A stretch of 64,000 bases of DNA from Gammaproteobacteria bacterium (GCA_021648145.1 JAKITI010000001.1:181045-245044), one strand, 5' to 3'; counted from the first letter of the stretch, positions 45,401 through 55,075 are shown. Made by a program: numbers and translations. Notes: generated by a model from the letters alone, not told the origin.

Positions 45401-48290
45401 AGGTGTCGATCTAGAGGATGGCGATAATATTTTCGATGTCACGATTAAAGACAAAAATGGCCAGATCATTCAGAGCTTTATTCGCACTGTTCATTTTTCG
45501 ACTGATCCTGTCGATGCTGAAATTGTCGAAGAGAAATCAACCTTGATTGCCGATGGCATCACCCCTCCCGTGATCGCGATTCGTCTGCTCGACAAAGGTG
45601 GATACCCCGTACGTAAAGGTATCAGCGGTCAGTACAGAATCGCCCCACCCTATAAAGCAATTCGCTCTAACAAATTTAATACTGATGTTATGCCAGGTGC
45701 ATCAAATAATCGACAAGAGTATCTCGTTCATGAAGATGGCATTGCACTGATTACTCTGGATCCCACCATTGAATCTGGCAAAGTTAAAATTTCACTGCCA
45801 TTGACTAATAACTCCACAAAGAAGTTGACCACCAGGCTTATAGCAAAAAGTGGAGGCTGGGTATTGGTCGGTATTGCTGAAGGCTCCGTGGGTTACAAAA
45901 CATTGAGCAAGAACTCGACACCATTAACAGTCAGCACAGACAAAGATCATCTCTACAAAGAGAACCGTATCGCCTTTTTTGCCAAAGGCCAAGTACTGGG
46001 GAAATGGTTGATGACAATTGCCTATGACAGCAATAAATTTCGCCCTAAAAAAAATGACCCCGAACTATTTCAGACCATTAATCCAGACCGCTACTACACA
46101 CTATATGGCGATAAAGCATCCAGCGATTTTGCTGCCGCCAGCAGTGAGAAACTCTATTTGAAACTGGAACGTGATGAGTTCTATGCTCTATTTGGTGATT
46201 ACCAAACAGGGCTGAATGATGTCAAACTGGCAAAATACCAACGCACCCTCACTGGCATTAAAACACGCTATCAGGATGAATACCTTGATGTGGTTGTTTT
46301 CGGCAGTCGAAGCAATCAAGCCTTTGTCAAAGATGAATTTCGTGGTAAAGGTCTCACGGGGCCCTATCAGCTCACACGCAATAATATCGCGATGAATAGT
46401 GAAAATATTATCATTGAGGTGCGTGATCGCTTTCGCAGTGAAGTCATTTTATCCACCACTGAAATGACTCGTTACCTGGATTATCAAATTGATTATCGCA
46501 CTGGCATCATCACTTTTCGCCAACCTCTATTCAGTACAGATCAAAATTTTAACCCACAATTCATTGTGGTGAAATATGAATCTTTTGATGCCACAGATCG
46601 CAGCACGACCTACGGTGGCCGCGCTGAGATCAATGTGAATGAAAAATTGGCAATGGGTATCACACACATCAACGAAGGTCGCACAGGAGGCGAAGCCAAA
46701 CTTAGTGGCACGGATATCACTTATCAACTTTCAGAAAAAATCAAATTACGCATTGAAGCTGCGATCACCCGCGATAAAAAAGAGACACGCTCTGATATTC
46801 AAGGCAGCGCTTATCTGGCTGAAATTGAGCATCAGACTGATAAAACAGTCAGCAAAATTTATTACCGTGATCAGGGGAGTGGTTTTGGTCTGGGCCAAAC
46901 CAACAGCTCTGAAGATAATATGCGAAAAATGGGGGCTGAAACCCTCCTGAAAGCCACGAATAACATGACCATTAAAGGTCTGGCCTATCGTCAGGAAAGC
47001 AGCGCCAATGAGTCGCGCAGAGATGTGATTGAAGCACAAGGTCAGGGAAAAATTGGCGATACCCATTTGCGTTTGGGGTTACGATCCGCTCGGGATAGAC
47101 GTGGCAGCGGCAGAAAAAATGATTCACAACAAATTACGACAGGTATGAGCCACCGCTTCATAGACGGTAAAATAGTCACCCGCATTGATCGTGAACAAAA
47201 CTTAAGACGAGGCAACAGCCTTGATTTTCCAAATAGAACCCGCATGGGTGTTGACTATAGAATCACTCGTAAAAGTACACTATTTGTTGAGCAAGAGTTT
47301 ACCGATGGTGAAGTGAAAAAAACACGAAATACTCTGGCTGGAATTAAATCAACCCCTTGGCAAGGGGGGGAAATATACACCGGTATCAAACAATCGTTTA
47401 ATGAACAAGGAGGCACCACGAGCGCCAACGTCAGTGGACGACAAAAGTGGAAACTTACAGATCGGTGGAACATGAATATAGGCGCTGAAGAGGTTAAAAC
47501 CCTCAACTCTTCATCTGATTACTCACTTACGCCCCTTGAGGCGAATGATTTCAGTGCTGGCTCCGTTGGTCTGACCTATGCGCCTGGCAGCTGGATGTGG
47601 AGCACCCGACTCGAAGCGCGTAATAGCGCCAAAGAAACTCGTCGGCAACTGGCCACCTCAATGCAAAGCAACCCTAATAACCAACTATCAACACTGACGA
47701 CATTAGTGCACTCACGCAGTGAACAAGCAACAACAGGAATCAGTCAAAAAGAGAGTGATATTCGCCTCGGCCTAGCTTACAGACCTGCTTTAAAATATGA
47801 TCATAACCGTTGGATTATTCTTGATAAACTTGACTTGAAGCAGCGTGATGTGAGTGGTGGAACTCAAGATGAAAACAACTGGCGGGTCATTAATAGTCTT
47901 AATGCAAACTATAAAATGGATCGCTGGCAGATATCACTTCAATATGCCGCCAAGATTGTTAACGAACAATATAATGATCTCAGATACACAAGTTTTACCG
48001 ATCTGACAGGGTTTGAAATGCGTTACGATATTTTGTCAGATTGGGATGCTGGTATTCATGGTGCTGCTCTACGTGCCAGAAAACTTAATCATTATGACTA
48101 CAGCAGCGGTATCTCTATTGGCCACTCGATGGTCGATAACATCTGGATCAGTCTCGGTTATAACTTCACAGGCTTTTATGATGAAGATTTTTCACGTAGC
48201 AATGACACCCGTGAAGGGGGTTATGTGAAATTTCGTATAAAATTTGATCAGCGTAGCGCCAAAGAAGCATTGCAATGGTTGAAAAAATAG
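42495..48290 (+). CDS. Giant outer membrane protein: DUF11, SdrD-like, OmpA and barrel segments
   Basis: 1931 residues. A signal peptide ends near residue 32. About 33-490 are two or more beta-sandwich/DUF11 domains, including YIQRTANTANISLGDFIHY. About 490-560 form a carboxypeptidase-regulatory/SdrD B-like domain (GVRIYMEDGRYAITDEYG). About 735-855 form an OmpA-like peptidoglycan-binding domain (LSEHRALTIANELRD, EGRGSDNPV, NRRVEL). About 930-1120 form an invasin-like segment. From about 1150 a long beta-rich part (DRYYTLYGD, RDRFRSEVI, then alternating barrel strands to the end) looks like an outer membrane barrel. It may anchor or export the small DUF11 proteins around it (inference). Not a family I can name. 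Confidence 0.75.
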   Translation: MEAHFTRVNKTIAALLLIFLSSSSAAFTSADTVISNTANIKYQVNAGLQFSKSSNSNQFVVLNREHLNQGSVTVSGMDGINLFPGNSIVLNIEVKNDGINQLREGRLRINYPADISFFLVDDHTTLISQSTDNGITTRLYDIGKIAVQENQTYSVTLNIPIDSNITSNDIIIDYRANNADITRRATSLPLAARSQSVLQLLKYSKDDDAFPLTVNPTEFMQSDGNFSLIKPPMIEATGVSATSVPIFVKSATDFIHNQIIFIKLSDADQNIDPSKKESIEIDFKIEVNGEQERLKLTETEINSGIFSGYITQNIDDTPTKNNGVLNVYSNSKININYTDKTDSSDSPVRTILVNPPKSHIYIQRTANTANISLGDFIHYTVKLENVDSETINNVTLTDILPHGFRLKTNSVKINKIRTIAPAISANGRALIFSLETMESKKTYTIDYIAAVGAARRGEATSTSHAIANGGAVTSNTAKLNTQIIEELMRSRAILMGQVIIGSDLEKSRGKSGLAGVRIYMEDGRYAITDEYGMYSFNNITPGNHVVQLDLDTLPQKYEAMLHEENTRFTGRAWSQFVDIQGGTLWRADFHVALKPNPLGNISLQISSSELLNNDEIEYQVSLHSETVATDDIRLTFMIPTNTEYKAGSSTLEMKTISEPDINRNMLTFRLGSKSGDWNQKLRFSVQGIAQNSSSELLSKAFMMFNTPEKHNQRTPVIDHSIRVKTTQSSQQVIEKIILNISFESGDDKISKENRQYLVKFAEQIKQHKNLKIHATGHSDHSLFRKGSAKERFGDNYGLSEHRALTIANELRDILRLTPSQVTIEGRGSDNPVADNSSKAGRKANRRVELDIYSEKMVTTKESTSIKALRGEKMEVITQGSHVQAPIINTLQKSTQTPQFNRQWLAKQKAEIEWVYPQKNDLPDIASTRIVIKHLNGQQVTLLQNGKSVEKVNFDGMLKDQSGISMSRWSGVDLEDGDNIFDVTIKDKNGQIIQSFIRTVHFSTDPVDAEIVEEKSTLIADGITPPVIAIRLLDKGGYPVRKGISGQYRIAPPYKAIRSNKFNTDVMPGASNNRQEYLVHEDGIALITLDPTIESGKVKISLPLTNNSTKKLTTRLIAKSGGWVLVGIAEGSVGYKTLSKNSTPLTVSTDKDHLYKENRIAFFAKGQVLGKWLMTIAYDSNKFRPKKNDPELFQTINPDRYYTLYGDKASSDFAAASSEKLYLKLERDEFYALFGDYQTGLNDVKLAKYQRTLTGIKTRYQDEYLDVVVFGSRSNQAFVKDEFRGKGLTGPYQLTRNNIAMNSENIIIEVRDRFRSEVILSTTEMTRYLDYQIDYRTGIITFRQPLFSTDQNFNPQFIVVKYESFDATDRSTTYGGRAEINVNEKLAMGITHINEGRTGGEAKLSGTDITYQLSEKIKLRIEAAITRDKKETRSDIQGSAYLAEIEHQTDKTVSKIYYRDQGSGFGLGQTNSSEDNMRKMGAETLLKATNNMTIKGLAYRQESSANESRRDVIEAQGQGKIGDTHLRLGLRSARDRRGSGRKNDSQQITTGMSHRFIDGKIVTRIDREQNLRRGNSLDFPNRTRMGVDYRITRKSTLFVEQEFTDGEVKKTRNTLAGIKSTPWQGGEIYTGIKQSFNEQGGTTSANVSGRQKWKLTDRWNMNIGAEEVKTLNSSSDYSLTPLEANDFSAGSVGLTYAPGSWMWSTRLEARNSAKETRRQLATSMQSNPNNQLSTLTTLVHSRSEQATTGISQKESDIRLGLAYRPALKYDHNRWIILDKLDLKQRDVSGGTQDENNWRVINSLNANYKMDRWQISLQYAAKIVNEQYNDLRYTSFTDLTGFEMRYDILSDWDAGIHGAALRARKLNHYDYSSGISIGHSMVDNIWISLGYNFTGFYDEDFSRSNDTREGGYVKFRIKFDQRSAKEALQWLKK

Positions 48291-51200
48291 CAAGTTTGGT
48301 GCGAGCACTCGAACCGCAGTATAGGTATCACGGTGCAGCCATGGCATTTTTGCTGATTATGTTGGTGCCTGTCCGTGAGGCTAATGGTGCTATTTCATAT
48401 GTGCAGAAGGTGGGTGGGTATGCTCTGGATCACTCTTGGAGCACAACCGCCATTACTATTCCGGTAACGGCTTCTGTCACGGTTGGCAATAGCATTATTG
48501 TTTCTATATCGTGGGCATATTCTGGTTCCGGTGTGGTATTTACATGCAGTGATGATGCCGGAAACAGTTATTCAACAGATGTAAGCAGTTACAGCTCTGT
48601 TGCGCTTGTGTATACCGTTATCTGTTCTGCACACAATGTTAATGCGCTTGGCACCAGCAACAACATTACTGTCACAACCACTGATCCTGGCGGGAATGCT
48701 ACCGGTGCGGCGGTCAGTATTCATGAATTTTCAGGGTTGTTACCTGCTTCGCCGCTTGATCAAACCAGTGGGAATTTCGGAGGTTCCGGAGCTCCCGTCA
48801 CCGTATCTTCTGGAGATACTGCCATTACGACACAGACAAATGAACTGCTGATTGGCGCGATAGGTGCAGATGATGATAACTCCCCCATTTTTACAGCAGG
48901 CAGTGGCTACACTCTATTGGAGTCTGTGATCTATGGCGGGTTGTTTCCAGGCAATCTCAGCATTGAATACAAAACCGTATCCACAACGGGTGCTTACCGC
49001 GCTGATGGTTCTTTGAGTAACGTTGCTTGGGGTTGGTCTGCAGTCATTGCCACCTACAAGGCTGCACCGACAATCGCCCTCTCCGGCAGCTGTAAACGAG
49101 TGGATCAGGTAACCGACTGTAGCGAAACGGGTACAGTGCGTTTCGCCGTCAATGGTACCTTACAGCCGCAAACGCAAACAGTGGTCGGTGGAATCTGGAC
49201 AATTTCCGATATTGATGTCCTCGTTAGCGGCGATGTGATTACCATTTTTATTGATGGAGCAACAGACATCCGTGAGGCCGTAGCAGTGACACGATACGAT
49301 GGTACAGGCAACATCACGGGGGTTGAACTACTTGAAAAACACTTAGCCATCGGCAGCGACGACAATCAGACCATAAGCAATAACGACCTGAGCCTGTATG
49401 ATAGTTCCACCAGCGGCGATGAAGATATTTTTTATGATGTGAGCAATGCCAATGATTTAACGGTCGATATATTTGGAGCTTATACCACCGAAAAGCTTTA
49501 CATTAAAAGCGGCAACACCTTTCGACCTGACAGTACTGGGTCTGGCAATGTTAGCTCACAAGACATAGAGATTAATGGCACGTTTATCGCAGACAGCAAT
49601 AACATCACTCTAAATGGTTACTGGAAAAACAATTCCATATTTAATGCTGGCACTTCTACTGTAAATTTTACAGCAGGGTCTGGCACGGAAAACATTGATT
49701 CGATCAATGCCAGTGTATCTGATTTTTACAATCTCAGTTTTAATGATGGAGGTGGCGCTGCAACCTATCAACTTGAATCTCTCTTAAGCGTACTCAACGA
49801 TCTTAGTGTGGTTGATGGTCTTCTGAATACCAAGTTCGGATCAAACTACGCGGTAAATGTCGGTAGAGATTTTTTACAGACAGGCGGGCGAGTTGAGGCA
49901 CGTCTTTCAACCATCACCGTAGCGCGTAATTTTGTGGCGGATGGCAGTGAAATCAGTGATGGCTACAACGGTGCGCATCTTGTTATGAGTGGAACGGGCT
50001 CTCTGTTTTATAACAACTTGAGCCTTGGTTGGGTAAATGGCTTTCGTTACTTGACTGTTGGGCAATCAAACAATACTACGACTCTAACCCCCTCCAACTC
50101 TTTGGCTGTGTTTAATCAGCTTTCGGTAGGTTCAGGCAGCTTAATGGGGTATCAATATAAAACACTTATTTTGAGAGGTATACCAACCCCTTTGGTTGTT
50201 CATGCCGATTCAATAATTGATGTTTTTCAGTTACGTTTTTTTGGAAATGGTGTACAGGAGTTACCACCATTGAACAACGGTTATGACTCCGGCATCAAGC
50301 TTTCCCGTCACGGAACAATCATTAGGCAAACAGGAGATATTCGGATTAATGGGAGTAATAATTTAATTCTGGATGGTGATGGATTTGCAGACCGTGCGGT
50401 AACATACAACACCAATGGTTTTGACTTAATGGTAGGTGGCAAGGTACAAGTTGGACAAGGCGGAGACACCGTTTTGAAACGTCTTGATATCACAAACAAC
50501 ACCGTTACTGTGGGTGGCAATATTGAGGTTCGCAGTGGCGGCAGCGTTCAGGCGGATATTGTCTCAACAGGTTCCACCGTTATTTTAAATGGGTCGGCGT
50601 TGCAAACGATTACCACGAACAGCAGTGATTTTAACCACCTTACGGTCAATAACGCATCCGCCGCAGGTGTCAATTTTACCGATTCATTTTCAGTCAATAA
50701 TTTTACCAACACCACGGCAAACTCAAAAATGACCTTTGCTTCTGGGCAGAGCTATACCATTAATGGAGCTGCCACATTGCAAGGCACCAGTGGCCAACTA
50801 ATCACACTCGCACCCTCCTCCCCCGGAACGCGCTGGAATTTTGTGCTTAATAGTGGCGCAACCAAAGTAGTTGATTACGTCAATGTCTCGTGGTCTGATG
50901 CCTCTGGATCGCACACAACACAAAAACCCATATTGCCCACCAATTCAAATAACGGTGGCAACAACATCGACTGGTTTGGGTCAAACATCAGTGTAAACAA
51001 AACAAGCGCCCTTATTTCTGATCCAGTCAATAGTACAGGCGCAGGTAAAAACCATATTCCTGGCGCGATTGTGGAATATATCATCACCACCACCAACTCG
51101 GGTGACAGCTCACCAGATGCCAGCAGTATTACCATTACTGATTCGGTTGACGGTAACGTTGAATATGATGTTTCAGGTATCAGCTTTGCTGCTTACAACT

Positions 51201-51385
51201 CTGGTTTGAGCGTCGATACCGTCACCTATGCCCATAAAGATACCCCAACACTCTATAACTACTCGCCGACCGGAACTTACGATCCAAACGTTGCCGGTAT
51301 CAAAATAACCACCAATGGCACTTTTAATCATAGTGATGCACCTGATCCACGTTTTGCCGTAACCTATCGTATAAGGATTAAGTAA
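48275..51385 (+). CDS. Large secreted beta-repeat protein with C-terminal DUF11-type domain
   Basis: 1036 residues; the ATG lies inside the end of the previous gene (16-base overlap), so expression is coupled. The signal peptide has its hydrophobic core at about 22-33 (MAFLLIMLVPV), possibly from an internal ATG at 48341. About 40-270 are Ser/Thr/Gly-rich sandwich domains. About 370-860 consist of beta-helix-like repeats (NLILDGDGF, TVGGNIEVRSGGSV, STVILNGSALQTITT) as in adhesins. The end carries a DUF11-type domain with HIPGAIVEYIITTTNSGD and ends in YRIRIK with no barrel or sorting tail. Probable surface adhesin or matrix protein. Confidence 0.7.
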   Translation: MVEKIASLVRALEPQYRYHGAAMAFLLIMLVPVREANGAISYVQKVGGYALDHSWSTTAITIPVTASVTVGNSIIVSISWAYSGSGVVFTCSDDAGNSYSTDVSSYSSVALVYTVICSAHNVNALGTSNNITVTTTDPGGNATGAAVSIHEFSGLLPASPLDQTSGNFGGSGAPVTVSSGDTAITTQTNELLIGAIGADDDNSPIFTAGSGYTLLESVIYGGLFPGNLSIEYKTVSTTGAYRADGSLSNVAWGWSAVIATYKAAPTIALSGSCKRVDQVTDCSETGTVRFAVNGTLQPQTQTVVGGIWTISDIDVLVSGDVITIFIDGATDIREAVAVTRYDGTGNITGVELLEKHLAIGSDDNQTISNNDLSLYDSSTSGDEDIFYDVSNANDLTVDIFGAYTTEKLYIKSGNTFRPDSTGSGNVSSQDIEINGTFIADSNNITLNGYWKNNSIFNAGTSTVNFTAGSGTENIDSINASVSDFYNLSFNDGGGAATYQLESLLSVLNDLSVVDGLLNTKFGSNYAVNVGRDFLQTGGRVEARLSTITVARNFVADGSEISDGYNGAHLVMSGTGSLFYNNLSLGWVNGFRYLTVGQSNNTTTLTPSNSLAVFNQLSVGSGSLMGYQYKTLILRGIPTPLVVHADSIIDVFQLRFFGNGVQELPPLNNGYDSGIKLSRHGTIIRQTGDIRINGSNNLILDGDGFADRAVTYNTNGFDLMVGGKVQVGQGGDTVLKRLDITNNTVTVGGNIEVRSGGSVQADIVSTGSTVILNGSALQTITTNSSDFNHLTVNNASAAGVNFTDSFSVNNFTNTTANSKMTFASGQSYTINGAATLQGTSGQLITLAPSSPGTRWNFVLNSGATKVVDYVNVSWSDASGSHTTQKPILPTNSNNGGNNIDWFGSNISVNKTSALISDPVNSTGAGKNHIPGAIVEYIITTTNSGDSSPDASSITITDSVDGNVEYDVSGISFAAYNSGLSVDTVTYAHKDTPTLYNYSPTGTYDPNVAGIKITTNGTFNHSDAPDPRFAVTYRIRIK

Positions 51386-51418
51386 ATAAAAACCAAAAGG
51401 GCTGATATACTCCTGCTC

Positions 51419-52078
51419 ATGCAACCAAAATCACAATCTGAACTCCTTGTTTTTATTATTGGCGCATTTATTTTATCCGCCATCCCTTTTGTTCATTGGC
51501 CATTTTCATGGCTGGAAACCTATTTCCATGAAATATCACACGGTTTAGCAGCCATCATTTCAGGCGGCTCCGTTGATCGAATTGAGCTGCACTTAAAAGG
51601 CTCAGGCCTGTGTTACACCATTGGAGGCTGGAAACCTTTGGTCAGTTTTGCAGGGTATGCCGGAGCCATTATCTGGGGTGCAATCATCTATCTGGGCGCA
51701 CACTCTCCCGGAGGCAACAGCCGCTGGATGGCTTTTGCCATACTGTTACTCATGGTAATTTCAGGGCTGCTCTGGGCGCGAGATATGATTACTATTTTAA
51801 TTATGCTCATTATTTCTGGCTTGCTGTATGCTTCATTCACCTATGTCAAAGGTCAATTGTTTCATCGTTTGATGGCCTTTGCTGGAATTTATGTGCTTGT
51901 CAGTGCCGCTCGCTCGCCATTAACCCTTATTGATGGACGAGATCTCGGTGATGGTGCAGCGCTTTCTGATCTGACCTGGATTCCTGAATTGATTTGGGTG
52001 GCTGTATGGTGCTTGATGGCCATTGCAACTTTAGTCATTTTATGGAGAATACTCGGACAACAAACTAACATTAAGTGA
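51419..52078 (+). CDS. M50B-like membrane metallopeptidase
   Basis: 219 residues with about six membrane helices. The zinc motif HEISH (HExxH) follows the first helix at YFHEISHGLAAI, and GGSVDRIEL and the GYAGAIIWGAI helix follow as in peptidase M50B-like proteins. A C-terminal second metal-ligand motif (NxxPxxPLDG) is absent; LTLIDGRDLGDG may play that part. It overlaps the peptide-binding lipoprotein gene by 4 bases. It follows the surface operon by 33 bases, so read-through is possible. Confidence 0.8.
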   Translation: MQPKSQSELLVFIIGAFILSAIPFVHWPFSWLETYFHEISHGLAAIISGGSVDRIELHLKGSGLCYTIGGWKPLVSFAGYAGAIIWGAIIYLGAHSPGGNSRWMAFAILLLMVISGLLWARDMITILIMLIISGLLYASFTYVKGQLFHRLMAFAGIYVLVSAARSPLTLIDGRDLGDGAALSDLTWIPELIWVAVWCLMAIATLVILWRILGQQTNIK

Positions 52079-53598
52079 AAACAGGAATACCTGACATTTT
52101 ATTCTTTCCTAAAAAAATAATTTTACTGGCACTACTATTTATTGGCTTTCTTCTGACACTCACAGCCTGTTCAGATAGCAGCTCACCCGCTTTGCGATTC
52201 GCACTTTCGAGCGCACCGGTAACACTTGACCCACGCTTTGCCACGGATGCCACATCATCACGAATTAATCGCCTGATTTATCGTCGACTGGTCGATTTTG
52301 ATGAACAATCACTGCCTAAGCCCGACCTGGCGACATGGAAACAGTTAAGCCCAAAACACTATCGCTTCAAACTTAGTGAAAATGATGGCCGTACCTTTCA
52401 TGATGGTTCATATTTATCATCTGCCGATGTTCAAGCGACTTACGATAGCCTGCTGGATAAAAAAAATGCCTCTCCTCATCAAGGTTCACTCAGCAATATT
52501 GAACGTATTGAAACCCCCGATGATGAAACCATTGATTTCTACCTAAAAGAACCCGACCCTCTTTTCCCTGGAAAGCTAACGATCGGCATTCTACCTGCAC
52601 ACGCCATCACTTCAAATCATCCGTTTCAAAGCCAGCCCATTGGCAGTGGCCCTTTTGCATTAAGCAACTGGACATATGAAGGAAAACTACAGTTAACTCG
52701 TGTGAGCGATCAACAGACCCTCGAATTTCTTCACGTCAAAGATCCTACCGTGCGTGTGCTCAAATTGTTACGTGGTGAAGTGGATATGCTGCAAAGCAAC
52801 CTCTCTCCTGAACTGGTCAATTACCTGAGAGAGAAGCCTGACTTCAAAGTCTTACAGACAAAAGGCTCCAACTTTACCTATCTGGGTTTCAATATGGAAG
52901 ACCCCCAAGTCGGCCAGCATAGCGTTCGCAAAGCCATTGCCTATGCGATTGATCGTGATTCAATTATTAAATACATCTGGGGCGGTGCGGCTCACCCGGC
53001 CAATGCCCTGCTCCCCCCTGCACACTGGGCCGGAAATTCGCAGCTCAGCAGCTATCAACATAACCCCAACACCGCGCGCCAGCTCCTCAAGCAAGCAGGA
53101 TTCACGAAAGACAATCCACTAAAAATCACATATAAAACATCCAGTGATCCCTTTAGAATTCGCCTCGCCACCATCATTCAAAGCCAGCTTGCCGAGGTGG
53201 GAATTGAAGTCAAAATACGCAGTTATGATTGGGGCAGTTTTTACGGTGACATCAAAGCAGGTCGCTTTCAACTGTATAGCCTTAGCTGGGTCGGAATCAA
53301 AAGCCCAGATATCTTTCAATACATATTTCACAGCAGCATGATTCCACCGAGCGGTGCCAACCGGGGGCGCTATATCAGCCCAGTCGCAGACCAGCTTATT
53401 GATGCCGCAAACGTTGCAACAGACCGGGGCGAACAAGCCCAAAAATATCAGCAGCTACAAGCCCATGTCTTTGAAGAGTTACCCTATATCCCACTCTGGT
53501 ATGAAGACCATATTTTCATAGCGAAAGCCAATATTATTGGCTACACTCTGGCAACAGACGGCAATTATGATGGCCTAATCAATACAACAAAGGAGTGA
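52075..53598 (+). CDS. Peptide-type ABC transporter substrate-binding lipoprotein
   Basis: SBP_bac_5 family protein of 507 residues (DppA/OppA/NikA fold). It starts at a GTG overlapping the previous stop. The lipobox is LTLTAC near residue 32, then the domain I motif LRFALSSAPVTLDPRFATDA, KHYRFKLSENDGRTFHDG, and GVRKAIAYAIDRDSII-type sequence (RKAIAYAIDRD). No cognate OppB/C permease is adjacent. Next comes an ABC-2 exporter, from which it is now separated by an insertion. It may bind peptides or cell wall fragments for another permease. Confidence 0.87.
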   Translation: MKTGIPDILFFPKKIILLALLFIGFLLTLTACSDSSSPALRFALSSAPVTLDPRFATDATSSRINRLIYRRLVDFDEQSLPKPDLATWKQLSPKHYRFKLSENDGRTFHDGSYLSSADVQATYDSLLDKKNASPHQGSLSNIERIETPDDETIDFYLKEPDPLFPGKLTIGILPAHAITSNHPFQSQPIGSGPFALSNWTYEGKLQLTRVSDQQTLEFLHVKDPTVRVLKLLRGEVDMLQSNLSPELVNYLREKPDFKVLQTKGSNFTYLGFNMEDPQVGQHSVRKAIAYAIDRDSIIKYIWGGAAHPANALLPPAHWAGNSQLSSYQHNPNTARQLLKQAGFTKDNPLKITYKTSSDPFRIRLATIIQSQLAEVGIEVKIRSYDWGSFYGDIKAGRFQLYSLSWVGIKSPDIFQYIFHSSMIPPSGANRGRYISPVADQLIDAANVATDRGEQAQKYQQLQAHVFEELPYIPLWYEDHIFIAKANIIGYTLATDGNYDGLINTTKE

Positions 53599-53605
53599 TT
53601 CTTGA
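53584..53605. repeat. Left 22-bp direct repeat of the 1.6-kb insertion
   Basis: Identical to 55188-55209. It contains the ribosome binding site AAGGAG, the stop codon of the lipoprotein gene and a TTG start-like codon. The same sequence serves the ABC ATPase gene on the right, so one copy was probably the original junction of the two genes. Confidence 0.8.
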
Positions 53606-53616
53606 GCCTGAAAACC

Positions 53617-53745
53617 TCAATTGAAGTCACAAGAGCAGATTTTCAAAGCAGCTTTTAAAATTTCAGTTCGATTTTTATTATTAGCCTGCTGAACATGAAG
53701 AAACTTATCTTCATAACTATCATCTAACCGTGCATTAATTCTCAT
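53617..53745 (-). pseudogene. Truncated ribbon-helix-helix antitoxin-like gene
   Basis: 42 codons from the ATG at 53745. MRINARLDDSYEDKFLHVQQ then NRTEILKAAL is the start of a ribbon-helix-helix (CopG/MetJ-like) DNA-binding domain. The protein ends after seven more residues (ICSCDFN), which come from sequence next to the direct repeat. Full relatives continue for another 30-40 residues. No toxin gene follows. It appears cut off at the insertion boundary. Confidence 0.6.
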
Positions 53746-53839
53746 AAACCAGCTCCCAGTATGACGTGACATACATATTATATACCCTACCCAATGATAT
53801 ATTCTACGAACCATATGTGAGTGCGATCACTTGCAGGAT

Positions 53840-54994
53840 CTAGGTGACATCAAAATCACCTTGCCAAAGTGCGCGACAAAACAGGCTGGCAGGCATAATG
53901 CGAATACCGTCATCTGTCAGGCGTTCTTTATTTTCCAGACAAACGATAATACGTTGCTGAACCTTGGGCTGGTCTTTTATGAGTTCCCTCAAGCCCTTTA
54001 AGTGACTGTTCTTGATTTTACGGCTGGCTTTCACCTCAATAGCTATATCCATATCACCAATAATAAAATCAACTTCAAGCCCTGAGCTTAAACGCCAATA
54101 ACTCAGCTCATAAAAGAGTTCGGCATACTGTGAATAGCATTTCAGCTCATGAAACACCCAGTTTTCAAATGCCTTGCCATACAGCTCCGAACCAGGCTCA
54201 AGCGTATGGCGTTTTGCCAGCACATTTACAACACCAATATCGTTAAAATAAAACTTTGGCGTTTTGCTCACCCTTCTTTTAGGACGATGACGATAGGCGG
54301 GCAACCAGCACCCCAATAAGGTGTCTTGCAGAATTTGGAAATATTCTTTAACGGTATTATTGGCAACGCCACAATCACTGGCGATATTGGCATAATTAAC
54401 CATTTCACCATCTGTTAAGGCGACAATATCCAAAAAATCAGCAAAAGCAGGCAGATTGCGCACCAAGCCTTCAGCGGCAATTTCTTCCTTTAGATAATCA
54501 GAAATATAAGCTTGAATATAGCGTCGCGGATTCGTTTTATCATAGTGGTTGGGTAAATACCCGTGGTTGAGTATGCGTGTTAAATCAAAACTATCGCCTA
54601 ATTCCGCAGAGGTCAAACCATAGAGTTCATAGCGTATGGCTCTGCCGCCTAATAAATTGGCATGGCCTCGTTTTACCTTTCTGGCGCTAGAGCCACAAAG
54701 TGCAAAGTGTATGTCCCGATTTTCAATCAGCCAGTGCACTTCATCCAGTAATTGAGGGACTTTTTGAATCTCATCAATAATAACGAAACCATGCTCCGTA
54801 CCAGCCAATAACTCCTCCCTGAGCCATTCAGGGTGTTGTGTATAGCGCCGGAATTCATCGGCCTTTAATAAATCCACCCACAAAGCTGTCGGGTAGCATT
54901 TTTTAAGTAAGGTGGATTTACCCGTTTGCCTTGGGCCCCAAAGAAAGAAGCTTTCTTGCTGCTTTAGAGGAAGTTTTAATTGTCTTTTATACAC
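53840..54994 (-). CDS. AAA ATPase with DUF4143 domain
   Basis: 384 residues. The N-terminal ATPase domain has Walker A WGPRQTGKSTLL (about 19-30), Walker B FVIIDEIQK (about 70) and sensor ALCGSSARK. The DUF4143 C-terminal part (about 190-340) has KFYFNDIGVVN and ends with the nuclease-like GLEVDFIIGDMDIAIEVKAS. These genes are widespread, move between strains and have no clear function. The start is GTG at 54994. It is the main gene of a 1.6-kb insertion and runs against the flanking ABC genes. Confidence 0.88.
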   Translation of the reverse strand: MYKRQLKLPLKQQESFFLWGPRQTGKSTLLKKCYPTALWVDLLKADEFRRYTQHPEWLREELLAGTEHGFVIIDEIQKVPQLLDEVHWLIENRDIHFALCGSSARKVKRGHANLLGGRAIRYELYGLTSAELGDSFDLTRILNHGYLPNHYDKTNPRRYIQAYISDYLKEEIAAEGLVRNLPAFADFLDIVALTDGEMVNYANIASDCGVANNTVKEYFQILQDTLLGCWLPAYRHRPKRRVSKTPKFYFNDIGVVNVLAKRHTLEPGSELYGKAFENWVFHELKCYSQYAELFYELSYWRLSSGLEVDFIIGDMDIAIEVKASRKIKNSHLKGLRELIKDQPKVQQRIIVCLENKERLTDDGIRIMPASLFCRALWQGDFDVT

Positions 54995-55051
54995 AGTGCA
55001 GTCACACCTTGTTTACGTTGCTAGGGCCTATCCGATAATAATCATTGCAAC

Positions 55052-55075
55052 TGCATAATAACATGTAATTATGCA
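55052..55075. promoter_or_regulatory. Palindrome, candidate operator (copy 1)
   Basis: TGCATAAT at 55052-55059 and ATTATGCA at 55068-55075 around AACATGTA. A related site lies 104 bases on. It is upstream of both the DUF4143 gene and the ABC ATPase gene. Confidence 0.4.

Noticed and set aside
55012..55038. Sigma-28-like site TCCGATAA before the ABC ATPase gene
   Set aside because: The -10 part fits, but at the required spacing the -35 reads TTTACGTT without the TTAAG shared by the other three sites. It is likely chance in AT-rich sequence.
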